Shown here piece by piece: positions 45,674 through 57,178 of a DNA stretch of 64,000 nt. The stretch is taken from the NCBI GenBank assembly GCA_033060915.1, contig CM065396.1, forward strand, positions 9,005,001-9,069,000, written 5' to 3'. The notes beneath the pieces are model-generated. The model saw nothing but the letters and a program-made list of their open reading frames with translations, ran no database searches and was not told the origin of the DNA. Source of the DNA: Euryodendron excelsum. Taxonomy: Eukaryota > Streptophyta > Magnoliopsida > Ericales > Pentaphylacaceae. Position 1 is the stretch's first letter. Every line of letters starts with the position of its first letter. A program made the translations under genes and the position numbers.

Positions 45674-46999
45674 ATGACCATAACTCGATCTTCTAATCAA
45701 GGTGATTTGCAATACGATCCAGAAATAAAGAGAACTTTACACAGGTCAAGAAGGGAAGCTCGGAGAAATTCTATAAAGAACGATCCAGCTCTTGATTCCC
45801 TATTTACTAGCGATTCTGATTTAAGAGAGGAGGAAGTCATGTCTAGAAATCAAACTTTGAAAAAATTTGTGGCCCCTAATCTGAATCAACAACCCTTATG
45901 CATAACATTCCCTACTTTAGATGTTCCTACTAACTTTGAATTAAAATATGAATTAATACATCTCTAGCCCACTTTTCATGGTCTTGCAGGTGAAGATCCT
46001 CACAAACATCTAAAGGAGTTTCATGTAGTATGCATGAGTATGAAACCCATGGGGGTGACTGAAGAGCAAATTAAATTAAGAGCTTTTCCATTTTCTTTGA
46101 AGGATTTGGCTAAGGATTGGCTCTATTATCTACCCTCTGGAAGTATTACCACATGGAACGAGATGAAAATATTATTTTTGGTGAAATATTTTCCAGCTTC
46201 AAGGGTGGCCAACATTCGAAAAGAAATTTGTGGTGTAAGACAGCATAACGGAGAGTCCTTGCACGAATACTGGGAGCGTTTGAAGAAATTATATGCTAGC
46301 TATCCCCATCATCAAATTAGTGAGCAACTTCTTATTCAATATTTCTATGAGGGCCTTTTGCCCACTGATAGGAGCATGATTGATGCTGCTAGTGGAGGAG
46401 CTTTGGTGGATAAAACTCCCGATGCCGCGAGAAATCTTATTGTAAATATGGCAGCCAATTCTCAACAATTTGGCACTAGACTTGACCATTCATCCAAGCA
46501 TGTCAATGAGGTAAATATTTCCTCCATTGAACAACAAATTGCAAGTCTAACTTCTCTTGTTCATCAAATGGCTGTAGGTAATATGCAAACGGCGAAGGCT
46601 TGTGGAATTTGTTCAGTATCAGGGCATCCAACCGATATGTGTCCAATTTTTCAAGAGGAGCCCATTGAGCAAGTGAATGCAGCAGATGGTTTTCCTAAAC
46701 AATTGCAAAGAAAGTATGATCCATATTCGAACACGTATAACGTGGGACAGAGGGATCACGCCAATCTTAGCTATGGGAATCCACAAGTAAATAAGCCCGT
46801 GACTCAAAATCGTCTATGCTACCAGCAATATAAGCAGCCATACCCCCCTAGACAACAATTGGGCCAAACTTCTGATTCAAGTATGTCTTTAGAAGATATT
46901 GTTAAGTCCCCAGCCATTAATACTTTGCAATTTCAGCAGCAGCAAAACAATTTTAACAAGAGGCGAGGGCAAGTATTAAAAGTCTGGACAATCAGATGA
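45674..46999 (+). pseudogene. gag: Athila gag, inactivated
   Basis: Capsid/nucleocapsid precursor of a Ty3/gypsy Athila element. The first ATG used is at 45674 (MTITRSSNQ). The gag core follows (AFPFSLKDLAKDWLYYLP; DKTPDAARNLI). A CX2CX4HX4C zinc knuckle (CGICSVSGHPTDMC) is at about 46600-46641. Breaks: an in-frame TAG at 45965-45967, probably from CAG, and a one-base loss in the A-run near 46977-46980 that ends this frame at 46999. The Athila gag then continues in the +1 frame (SLDNQ.S, VNPRENASAI). No selection for function is apparent. Confidence 0.85.
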
Positions 47000-48366
47000 G
47001 CCAGATGACACCCGCAGTTAGTCGGCTAGAAGCCCAAAGTTTAGGAAAATTACTGTCTCAGACGGTAGTAAATCCAAGAGAAAATGCAAGTGCAATCGTC
47101 TTGAGAAGTGGTAAAGAGATTGAGATTCCAGTAAAGGCAGCCCCTGCACCATCGAATTAAGAAAAGGAGAAAAACGTCAGAGCAGATGAGAACGTTCTCA
47201 ATGACGATGATGTACCTAAGCGTAAGTTCCCATCTCTTTCTGATTATAAAACTGTACCTCATTTTCCTCAGGCTTTAACCTAATCTAGAAAAGATGAGCA
47301 AACTAAAGATTTATATGAGACTTTTTGTAGATGCGAGGTAAATATTCCACTTTTAGATGATATCAAACAAGTACCTCGTTATGCTAAATTTCTTAAAGAA
47401 TTGTGTACAATTAAGAGGAAACAGAAACTTCAAGGATGTGAGAAGGTGAGAGTAAGGGAGAATGTTTTTGCAGTTATTCATAGAAAACTCCCTGCAAAGT
47501 GCAAGGATCCAAGTATGTTTACTATCCCTTGTATGATAGGTAACACTAGATTTGAGAAGGCCATGATTGATTTAGGAGCTTCTATTAATGCCATGCCATA
47601 TTCTATATATACTTCTTTGAAACTTGGACCTTTGAATAAAATTGGTATTGTGATTCAATTGGCTGATAGATCTAATGCCTATCTTAAGGGTGTAGTTGAG
47701 GATATTCATGTATAAGTTAATGATTTGGTTTTTCCTACTGATTTTTATGTGCTTGATATGGAAAATGGAGACCAAAATGCCCCTATTTTGTTAGGAAGAC
47801 CATTTTTAAAGACATTTAAGACCAAGATGGATGTCCATAGTGGCACACTTACCATGGAATTTGATGGTGAAATTGTTAAGTTTCATATTTATGATGCCAT
47901 GAAATACCCTTGTGATGATAGTCCTGTTTATTCTATTGATGTGATTGATTCTTTAGCACAGGAAGTTTTTGAACTTGATAGACGAGATGTATTGGAATTT
48001 GCCATTAATAAGCATCTTGAGGAAGAGAATGGAGAGTTAGCATTAAGTACTGATCTGCAAGAAACTGTTGCAGCACTGAATAATTTTCTGAAGTTACAGC
48101 AGTCAGGTAACATGCCTTATGTTGCATTACCAGTTTCTAACGAAAGGCCTTTACCCTCTGTTTTGCAGACCCCTATTCCAGATTTGAAGCCTCTTCCCAG
48201 TCATCTCAAGTACGTGTTCCTTGGAGACGGTGGAACATTACCAGTGTTCATATCTAGTAAACTTTGTGAGTTGCAAGAAGAAAAACTTGTGCAGGTCCTA
48301 AAGGAGCATAAGACGGCTATTGGTTGGACAACTGCGGATATTAAAGGAATTAGCCGGTCTACATGC
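46981..48366 (+). pseudogene. pol: Athila gag C-terminus, protease and start of pol, truncated
   Basis: In frame 1 from 46981. It covers the gag tail, the aspartic protease with DLGASIN (about 47571-47591; Athila proteases carry DLG rather than DSG or DTG), then the RPFLKT region and the linker HLKYVFLGD...ADIKGIS that leads into reverse transcriptase. Stops: TAA at 47158, 47281 and 47713. At 48366 the coding sequence is cut by the inverted giant LTR D, just before reverse transcriptase, so no polymerase or integrase of this element is in the window. Confidence 0.85.
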
Positions 48367-48877
48367 TGTCACGCCCAGATTTTTTGCACTCGAGGAATAC
48401 ACGCACAAGCGGGAAAAACACTGTACTCTCTCGTTAGAACTCACCCTCCTAGAAGAATGAGTGCGACTAGGTTTGAATTGAAAATAGATTTGAATAAAGG
48501 GCTTTTAGAAAAGATTTGGAGCCACCACCTAACTTGATTAAGGTGAGGTAGGTCATCTAAAAACTAAGCATAATCCCAAAGACTCACTTAGGGTTTTTGG
48601 AAAATATTTTTGAAAATAGCACCTCTAGAGAGGGTTTTTAAGAAAAATAAGTTGTTTGACAACCTTTAGAAAATATTAAGCCCATTTAGAAAAATAACTC
48701 CTTTTGGTCTTTCAAAAACAAATATCTAGGTTCGGAGGTTGGTTACGTGTAGGAAAGACGCACTAAGTCATCACCCTACCCTACCCTTGCAGTACTTACA
48801 TGTCTATTTACCCTAGATTCACCTAGGAGAGTCTTTAACTAACAAATGAACAATCCTATCCACTTTGAAAAAGAATG
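48367..48877 (-). mobile_element. Giant LTR D, outer end
   Basis: Plus strand TGTCACGCCCAGATTTTTTGC is the reverse of a giant LTR end (GGGCGTGACA). It carries the reverse of the GGGCGGGGTAGGG-type island (about 48770-48795). The left target pentamer would be CATGC (48362-48366); its partner is outside the window. It is interrupted at 48877 by the Tat element and resumes at 59170. Total LTR length without the insert is 5227 bp. Confidence 0.85.
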
Positions 48878-49430
48878 TGATAATGCAAATGACAAGTACG
48901 GCTGGTCGGCCCCTTCTGTGGACAGACCAGACCGGCCCGGTTCCCATATCTAGTTCAGGCCCCCTCCCTCCTAGGTCAGGTCCATTAACAGGAAGAGCGG
49001 CAGAGCTCGAGGGATACACTGGACGGCGGCATGAAGGCACTCCGAGATTCTTGCCTGGTAAATAGCCCCACGATCCTATGATTCGAGCGTTTTCCCCCAT
49101 GAACGGGGGCATGATCCATGGGGCCTAAAATCAAGGCACGATATATCCCCACGAAGTGGGAGGCATGACGGGGGGCACGATTAACTGACCCACGAAGGTG
49201 CCCACGATCAAAGCCAACACTCCTATAAAGGGAACAATCCTCACCTCCAAGAAGGTATGATTCCACACCACCCTAGATACTGTAATTCTGTCCATGTTTC
49301 CCTGAGCCTAACTTTGGCATCGGAGTGTCTTTGGCAGGCACCACACCGGTGTCCCAGACAAAGGGGGACCTATCGCACCAGTAAGCTGCACCAGGAGTTG
49401 GGAAAGACGTACCAGTTCATCACATCATCA
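48878..49430 (+). mobile_element. 5' LTR of Tat element
   Basis: TGATAATGCAAATGACAAG to CACATCATCA, 553 bp. CTCCTATAAAGGGAA near 49220 is the likely TATA region. Confidence 0.95.
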
Positions 49431-49432
49431 GT

Positions 49433-49450
49433 TGGCGCCGTCTATGGGAA
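49433..49450 (+). promoter_or_regulatory. Primer binding site of Tat element
   Basis: TGGCGCCGTCTATGGGAA, two bases after the LTR. The first nine bases match the tRNA-Asp end, but the rest does not, so the primer tRNA is uncertain. Confidence 0.55.
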
Positions 49451-49468
49451 CGACACTTCGATCTTTTC

Positions 49469-51052
49469 ATGGTCCTGACCCGATCCGGTGTTGCAACAAC
49501 TAGGGAAGGTAGAGAGATGGAGGAACAAAACACCGCCAGAATCGCTGCTTTGGAGCAGCAGATCATGGAGATGATGGCAACTATGAACCAACTCCAGTCC
49601 CGGAATCAAGAGTTGGAGAGGAGATTGCCTCCCTCGCCGGAGGCCCCGGGGACGGTAGGCCCGCAGCCGCTAGAGGACCCACCATTACCTGCGGACCAGC
49701 CGGCGGCAAGAAACCAAGGAGGCGACACCGGTGAAGGAGCAGAAAACCCAGCGCCTCTAGGGGAGAACCCTCTTCCAAAGGGGGCCGGGTTTCACGCTGA
49801 CGAAGCCTAGAGCCACGCCGACCGATCCAAAGCCCCAACCGTGGTTCTCCCGGAACACACTACCGAGACTCAGCCAATATAGGAGGAACAGTTGAAGGAA
49901 ATGCAGGCTAAATTGGCTGGGGTGATAGCAGCGGTGAAAGAAAAAGGCCCCAGCACGGTAGAAGAGCCGGTAAGCCGGACAGACACGCCGTTTACACCAA
50001 CGATGATGAGGGTGCCCTTGCCCCCGAAGTTCAAAATACCCACAATAGAGTCCTTTGATGGCACCAAGGATCCCCTAGATCATCTCGAGACGTACAAGGC
50101 CTTGATGGACCTTCAAGCGGTCCCCAATGAAATCATGTGCAGAGCATTTCCTACCACCCTTAAGGGTCCAGCAAGGATTTGGTTCCACAGGCTCTCCCCT
50201 GGGACAATCAATAAATTCGTGGACCTGAGCAGGTTGTTCGTTAGCCATTACATCGGAGGACAGAGGCAGAGGAGGCCTTCCACCTCCCTGTTCAACATTA
50301 AGCAGCGCGAGAATGAGACCTTGCGAGAATTCGTCACCCGCTTCAACCAAGAGACCCTTTATGTAGATGACCTGGACCAGAAAGTGGCGGTGGTGGCTTT
50401 CATCGCAGGGGTCAAGACTCCCAAGTTCCTGTTCTCCCTGGCCAAGGAGGCGCCCAAAACCATTGCTGCGCTAATGCTCCGAGCACAGAAATACATGAAT
50501 GCGGAAGACACACTCAGAGCCAGGGAAGACCAGGAGGGCGTTGCAACCAGTCTGGACAAGAAAAGGACGGCGGAGGAAAAGAAAGACGACAGAACAACAA
50601 AGACCCCCCAAGTGGCAGAGCAGAAGCCAAGGGGAGAGAACGATAGGACCAAGCAGGCCAGGTATAACCAATACTTCACCCCATTAAACACCTCTCTGGA
50701 CCAAGTGCTCTACGAAATCAAGGGAGATACGGCGCTGAGGTGGCTCGGGAGGATGAGAACTCCACCAGAGAAAAGGCCGACCAATAAGTGGTGCTGCTTC
50801 CACCAAGACCACGAGCATGACACAGAGGACTGTTATGACCTCAAGCAGCAGATCGAACACCTAATCAAGCAAGGGAAGTTAGGCAGGTACATAGCGGGGG
50901 GCAGATGTGACGAAAGGCGAGAGCCGGCACCAAGACAAGCCGAACAGAAAAGCCCAGAAAGGGGAAGGCCAAACCAGCAGCCTATGGGCGAGATTAGGGT
51001 CATTTCTGGTGGGTTCGCAGGCGGAGGAGAGTCATCATCGGCAAGGAAATAG
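49469..51052 (+). pseudogene. gag: Tat gag, inactivated
   Basis: Structural precursor. The frame starts MVLTRSGVATT (49469). A coiled N-terminus (ALEQQIMEMMATMNQLQSRN) is followed by a proline-rich linker. The gag core includes KIPTIESFDGTKDPLDHLE (about 50030) and GPARIWFHRL (about 50166). The zinc-binding-like CCFHQDHEHDTEDC lies at about 50793-50834. In-frame stops: TAG at 49808, 49880 and 51050. The first two fall in the linker; the last separates gag from pol, which continues in the same frame. All three are one change from CAG. Confidence 0.92.
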
Positions 51053-54000
51053 CATGCAAGGGATGCGCGGAACCAGGGAGAAGTTATGTCCATAGACCGG
51101 TCATCCAAAAAATCCCGGGCTGAATATGACCCCATCACGTTCACAGACGATGAAGCTGGGGCTATATGCCAACCTCATGATGACCCCTTAGTCATATCAG
51201 CTGTTGTGTCAAATTTTTTAATCCGTCGGGTCTTGGTAGACAGCGGTAGCTCGGCAGATATTCTCTTCTTAAAAGCCTTTAAACAACTGAAGGTCGGCGG
51301 GAAGCAACTACAACCGGTTCACTCCCCCCTTGTCGGTTTCACTAGAGACAGAGTCACACCTCTAGGCTCCATCGCTCTACCGGTAACGCTAGGGACAGTG
51401 CCCAAACAGGCTACCAAGATAGTAACGTTTTTGGTAGTAGATTGCCCGTCAGCTTATAACATCATCATTGGCAGAATAGCCCTCAATGAGTTCAAGGCCA
51501 TACCATCAACCTACCATTTGAAAGTCAAGTTCCCCACATCCCGAGGAGTTGGGGAAGCCGGAGGTGACCAGCAGACCGCTAGAGAATGCTATATGGTGTC
51601 CCTTAAGGGGGAAACCCGGGAGGCTATGTTAATTGAAGAGCTGGAAGTTCGAGATGAGGAGGAAATCAAAAGGGGAGAACCAGTGGAAGAGCTCAAGGAG
51701 GTAGTGGTCAAAAAGTATGACCAGACCCAGACAGTGAAAATCAGAACAGCAGCTCCTGAAGAATTCAAGGAGAAGTTGAGGTCCTTCCTCAGGCATCACG
51801 CCGATGTTTTTGCATGGTCTCATGAGGATATGCTGGGAATTGACACCCGAATCATTGCCCATCACCTAAACATAGACCCAACGGCGAAACCGGTCAGACA
51901 AAAAAGGAGGTCTTTTGCCCCGGAACGCAATGAGGCTGTAGCAGACAAAGTCGAGAAACTGACCACCGCAGGCTTCATAAAAGAAGCCCAATACCCGACC
52001 TAGCTATCTAATGTGGTGATGGTCAAAAAGGCAAATGGAAAGTGGAGGATGTGTGTGGATTTCACAGATCTGAACAGAGCGTGTCCCAAAGATAGCTTCC
52101 CCCTCCCCATAATAGATCAACTGGTGGACTCGACGGCAGGGTACGAAATGTTGACCTTCATGGACGCTTTCTCAGGCTACAACCAAATAAAAATGGCCGA
52201 GCACAATTAGGAAAACACAACATTCGTGACAGATAGAGGACTGTATTGTTATAAGGTGATGCCATTCGGCCTCAAAAACGCTGGGGCAACTTATCAAAGA
52301 CTAGTGAACCGAATGTTCAGCAGTTAGATCGGGAGGAACATGAAAGTCTACGTCGATGATATGCTAGTCAAAAGCAAGCGAGCCATCAACCACCTAGTTG
52401 ACTTGGAAGAAACGTTCAAAAACCTACGAGCCTAGCCATCAACCACCTAGTTGACTTGGAAGAAACGTTCAAAAACCTACGAGCCTACAAAATGAAATTA
52501 AACCCTGCCAAATGTGCCTTCGGAGTAGCGTCAGGCAAGTTCCTAGGGTTCGTGGTGTCCAACCGAGGGATAGAGGCTAACCCCGAGAAAATCAGGGCAG
52601 TATTAGACATACAGTCCCCAACATCTACCAAGGAAGTCCAAAGGCTGGCTGGCAGAGTAGCAGCACTGAACAGATTCATTTCCAGATCAACAGATAAGTG
52701 CCTACCTTTCTTTAAAGTTCTGCGTAAAGCTTTTGAGTGGACTCCCCAATGTGAACAGGCTTTCCAGCAGCTCAAAGGATATCTGAGTTCAGTACCACTG
52801 TTAAGCAAAACCATAGAAGGAGAAGAGCTCTACCTCTACCTCACCGTATCAGAAACAGTAGTGAGTTCTGCCCTGGTCAGGCAAGAGGAAGGGGTCCAAA
52901 AGCCCGTCTACTTCACCAGCAGGGCTCTGAAGGGCGCGGAAGAGCGATACCCCACGATGGAGCTGCTAGCCCTCGCACTCGTGACCTCAATAAGAAAGTT
53001 GAGGCCATACTTTCAGGCACACACCATAGTTGTCCTGACCGATCAGCCATTGAAAAAGGTCCTCCACAAGCCGGAGACGTCGGGCAGACTCGTCAAATGG
53101 TCCATAGAGCTCAGCCAATTTGACATTCAGTACAAAATAAGACAGGCAATCAAGGGGCAAGTTGTAGCAGATTTCATCACTGAGTTCACCCCTCCCACAA
53201 TTTGCCCCAGTGACAACTCCCTGCAGCCGCAGTGGGTACTCAATGTGGACGGTTCCTCAACAGATAAAGCAGGAGGCACCGGGATCGTGCTCGTCACCCC
53301 TGAAGGACACAAGCTCGAATATGCCATTAAGTTCAAATTCCAAGCGTCGAACAATGAAGCTGAATACGAGGCCTTGATTGCTGGTCACCAAATGGCTTGG
53401 TGAATGGGGGCAGAACATGTCTTGGTACGGAGCGACTCTCAACTTGTGGTAGAACAGGTCAAAGGAGAATATGAGGCCAGGGGAGACAAAATGCAAGAGT
53501 ATTGCGAGATGGCTAGAAATTTGGCGAAAAAATTTCCCAAAGTAATTCTCGAAAGAGTACCAAGGGTATAGAACGAGGAGGCAGATTGGCTGGCAAGGAT
53601 CGCATCATCCCAGGAAGACGACCCCGGAGTACCTATGGAAGTACTGGATTCGCCAAGCATTCGGAAGCCCAAAATATTGCAAGCGGAGCAAGAGGTGGAG
53701 TGGGCAACACCAATCAGGAACTACTTGGAAAAGGGGTCCTTACCAGCAGATAAAATTGAGGCAAGAAGGATTCAATAAAGGGCCAGCAGATACGCCCTGA
53801 TAAACGGCGTTATGTACAAAAGAGGACACACCATGCCCTGGTTAAGGTGCGTCGGAAAAGCAAAAGCAGATTACATCATGAAGGAGGTACACGAAGGGGT
53901 CTGCGGCAACCACTCATGAGGAAGATCTTTGGCTAAGAAGATTCTCAGAGCAGCCTACTACTGGCCCACAATGGAGAAAGACGCCCAAGAGTTTGTAAGA

Positions 54001-54937
54001 AGATGCGATAAATGCCAAAGGTTCTCTAACATCCCAAGGCAACCAGCCCAGGAATTAACACCGATTCAGAGCCCATGGCCTTTTGCCCCGTAGGGCATAG
54101 ATATAGTAGGTGCTCTCCCCCTGGGGAAAGGCCAAACTAGGTTCGCGGTGATAGCAGTTGACTACTTCACAAAATGGGCGGAGGCGGAGGCTGTCGCCAC
54201 AATCACAGAGCAGAAAATGAAAAATTTCCTATGGAAAAACATCATATGCAGGTTTGGCATCCCAAAGGTGGTTGTCATAGACAATGGAAAATAGTTCAAA
54301 GGCGGTCAGTTCGATCAGATGTGTTCAGACCTACAGATCAGCCACCACTACTCTTCTCCAGAGCATCCCCAAGCCAACGGCCAGGTTGAAGTCACCAATC
54401 GGACCCTATTCAAAAACATCAAGACAAGGCTGGAGCAGGCAAAAGGGTTTATGGGCAGAAGAGCTTCCCAATATCTTATGGGCCTACAGAACAACAGAAA
54501 GGGTCGCGACAGGGCACACCCCCTTCTCCCTGACTTTCGAATCTGAGGCGGTCATCCCGGTGGAGATAGGCCTCCATAGCCCCAGGGTTGAACATTTCGA
54601 AGTAGAGGCTAACAATGAGGCCCTAGAAGTAAGCCTAGACCTACTTGAAGAGAAAAGGATGCAAGCAGCTGTGAGGGTGGCTGCTTATTAACAAAGGGTG
54701 CGCAGATATCACGATGCCAGAGTAAGACCTAGAACGTTCAAAGCAGGAGATTTGGTTCTCAAGAGGGTTAATCAGTCTACTAGAAAGCCTAGTGATGGCA
54801 AACTCGGGCCTAATTGGGAAGGCCCATATACAGTTAAGGGGTTTTCTAGGAAAGGGACCTACTGGCTAATTGGGGTCGACGGCAAGCAGCTTCCCAACCC
54901 TTGGCACGCTGAGGACCTAAGAAAATACTATGTATAA
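51053..54937 (+). pseudogene. pol: Tat pol: protease, RT, two RNase H domains, integrase; inactivated
   Basis: Protease LVDSGSS (about 51231). Reverse transcriptase GKWRMCVDFTDLNRACPKDS (about 52031), FMDAFSGYNQ and YVDD (52349-52360). First RNase H LYLTVSE (about 52830), lacking the usual first Asp as in this lineage. Archaeal-type RNase H with NVDGSS, NNEAEYEAL and RSDSQL (53240-53445). Integrase C-x2-C (CDKC, about 54004), then catalytic Asp (VDYFTKW), Asp (IDNGK) and Glu (QVEVTN). C-terminus to TAA at 54935. Breaks: stops at 52001, 52208, 52325, 53401, 53569, 53776, 53917, 54091, 54292 and 54689; a 53-bp duplication (52381-52486) shifting frame 2 to 1; an extra T near 54448-54450 shifting back. 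Confidence 0.92.
52381..52486 (+). repeat. Exact 53-bp tandem duplication in RT
   Basis: The segment starting AGCCATCAACCACCTAGTTG is repeated without a mismatch at 52381 and 52434. It lies 20 bp after YVDD and shifts the pol frame. Confidence 0.95.
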
Positions 54938-55020
54938 TGTAACCCGCAACCTTCAATGAAAAGTCTTTTTATGACCTTCAGAACCGATGTCTACCCGCAG
55001 AACTGTTGAAGCAAAACTGG
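54938..55020 (+). other. Spacer after pol
   Basis: Untranslated DNA leading to the tandem array; contains AATGAAAAGTC. Nothing else seen. Confidence 0.5.
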
Positions 55021-55680
55021 TCAGTCCACAGGGCTGATCAGCAAAGCCGGAAGGCCAACAAGGCTACTAAGCCCAACTGGTCAGTCCACAGGGCTGACCA
55101 GCAAAGCCGAAAGGCCAATAAGGCTACTAAGCCCAACTGGTCAGTCCACAGGGCTGACCAGCAAAGCCGAAAGGCCAATAAGGCTACGAAGCCCAACTGG
55201 TCAGTCCACAGGGCTGACCAGCAAAGCCGGAAGGCCAACAAGGCTACTAAGCCCAACTGGTCAGTCCACAGGGCTGACCAGCAAAGCCGAAAGGCCAATA
55301 AGGCTACTAAGCCCAACTGGTCAGTCCACAGGGCTGACCAGCAAAGCCGAAAGGCCAATAAGGCTACGAAGCCCAACTGGTCAGTCCACAGGGCTGACCA
55401 GCAAAGCCGGAAGGCCAACAAGGCTACTAAGCCCAACTGGTCAGTCCACAGGGCTGACCAACAAAGCCGGAAGGCCAATAAGGCTACTAAGCCCCACTAG
55501 TCAGTCCACAGGGCTGACCAGCAAAGCCGAAAGGCCAATAAGGCTACTAAGCCCAACTAGTTATTCCTAAAGTCGACCAGCAAAGTCGAAAGGCCAATGG
55601 GGCTAAGCCCAACTAGCCAGCTCTAAAGCTGACCAGGATGGCCGAGAGCCCATAAAAGTTACCAAGCCCATCTGGGCAGT
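55021..55680 (+). repeat. 60-bp tandem array (9 good units plus 2 decayed)
   Basis: Units of exactly 60 bp begin TCAGTCCACAGGGCTGACCA at 55021, 55081 and so on to 55501. Units from 55561 and 55621 are decayed. Diagnostic bases run A,B,C,A,B,C,A (A: CCGG..CAAC..ACTAAG; B: CCGA..CAAT..ACTAAG; C: CCGA..CAAT..ACGAAG), so there is a higher-order period of 180 bp. Since 60 is divisible by 3, open frames exist on both strands without being genes. Tandem arrays downstream of pol are known in Tat elements. Confidence 0.95.
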
Positions 55681-55782
55681 ACCCAAACGTTACAGAGCAA
55701 CCAAAGAACCTAATTAATCAGATATTCAAACTTGGAAACGCAGTTCATCAAAATGGCTATTCATTGATTGAAGGTGGGTTAC

Positions 55783-55807
55783 AAAAAAAAAAAAAAAAAA
55801 AAAAAAA
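55783..55807. repeat. A25 homopolymer
   Basis: Lies between the tandem array and the antisense gene, 25 bp beyond its stop codon in antisense direction, where it reads as poly(T). Confidence 0.95.
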
Positions 55808-56350
55808 CGACTAGATGTTTTTACAAAGTGATCAGGACTGGGCTTCGTCTCCCTCCTCTGTCGCCGCGGTCTGGTCTTCCACGCCTAGCGCATTGGAAGT
55901 CGTGTCGTCAGAGGGTTTCAAGGTAGAAAGATCGAGGTGTGGGAAGAGCTTCCTGGCCACAACCTTAGCGTCAACGAAACCTTCCATGTAGGCCTCGCTG
56001 AGTTCATCTTGAAAGGCCGCCCCAGCTCTGAACTCCTCCAAGGCATTGTCTTAAGCACTTTTTAGCTGCCCCTCCAGCTCAACGACCTTTGAAGTAAGGG
56101 ACTCTTTGATTGGCCCGAAAGCCTGGGCATCGAATTCCAGAGCTTCCACCTTTTTCCTGAGCTCGTATACTTCGTCCAGCACGACAGTCTTCTCTGCCTC
56201 TGCAACTGCCTGGGCTTCCTCAGCATCCTTGACCTTCTTCTCCAGGCCGCTAACAGATGTGGTCAAGGTCTCAATGACCTGCCCTTTCTTGGCGCACTCA
56301 GTTGTCCTCGCCTTCAGGCGGGTGGACAGGCAGAGCGCTTTCACATGGAG

Positions 56351-56443
56351 CTGCAGAAAAATTGCAGGGTCATTCAAAAAAAAAAAAAAAAAAAAGAAGA
56401 AAGGGGGGGGGGGTGGAACAAAAGAGATAGCTAGAGCCCTCAC
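56351..56443 (-). other. Intron 3 of antisense gene
   Basis: AAG|GTGAGG ... TTTTTCTGCAG|CTCC in minus reading, with a C/T homopolymer tract (poly-T and poly-C). Its length is a multiple of three without stops, so the frame also reads through it. Confidence 0.7.
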
Positions 56444-56868
56444 CTTTACAGCATCGAGGTTCATGCTCCTCGTCAGCTGGGCGTTGGTCCAGTCAACAAA
56501 TGGCCCCACGTCCTCCATGCTGATGAATTGCTTCATCCTCTCCCAAGCAGCATGGACGTCCTCCACAATGAGGGGCTCGCTTTGTTGAGTCTGGGTCTGA
56601 GCAACAGCTGTCGCCTCGGCAGGAGGCAGGGGCATCCCAGTTCCAGCCCTGGAGGACTGACCAGCGTTAGAAGCCTTAGGTACTGCGGGAGTGCTGATCG
56701 TCGCAGGACCCTTGTCATGGGATTGCTCGGCAGCCCTCCCTCGAGAGGTAGGCCTGTGGCGTTTGCTAGGCCTCTCTCTAGCAGTCTTTGCCTTCTCCAT
56801 TTCTTCAAATTTCTTTTTTGCAGAGGACCCCATGCTCCTATTGTCGAAGCCCATGTATGATCCCTGTC

Positions 56869-56940
56869 CTGCAAAGCACACGGGGCAAGGGTTAGTGCAC
56901 TAGCATTAGAAGGCGGAAGCAAAAGACAGACCAGACTCAC
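56869..56940 (-). other. Intron 2 of antisense gene
   Basis: AGAGGA|GTGAGTC ... GTGCTTTGCAG|GACAGG; 72 bp. Splicing keeps the frame (phase 1 on both sides). Confidence 0.65.
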
Positions 56941-57099
56941 TCCTCTTAGCGCGAAGGGCTTTGATGGAAGGGTCTGGACCTAAGAGATAGTCTGCCAAAC
57001 TCTCACCAGCCACAAGAGGGGCCCAGCTCTTGACCGGGTACTCCCTCACCCTCGCTAAATGGGCTACCCTCGACTCGTCCTCCAGTATAGGAAGGCGTG

Positions 57100-57178
57100 C
57101 TGAGTAAAAGAAAAGAGGATGATTGTTAGACCACTACCCTAAGAAGGAGTCAGGCATAAAAGCACGAAAGGCGCTTAC
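57100..57178 (-). other. Intron 1 of antisense gene
   Basis: GGAAGG|GTAAGC ... CTTTTCTTTTACTCAG|CACG; 79 bp, with stops in the reading frame, so splicing is needed to stay open. Removal joins two open exons in frame. Confidence 0.75.

Noticed and set aside
47725..48537. Single frame running from Athila into the inverted LTR
   Set aside because: The last 57 codons are read-through of LTR D beyond the insertion point at 48366, not a fusion protein.
52830..53200. Calling the first RNase H domain active
   Set aside because: The first catalytic Asp position reads LYLTVSE; in the Tat lineage this domain is usually inactive and the archaeal-type domain follows.
55006..55500. Long open frames on both strands through the 60-bp array
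   Set aside because: A repeat unit divisible by three without stops gives such frames automatically; no start context or known domain.
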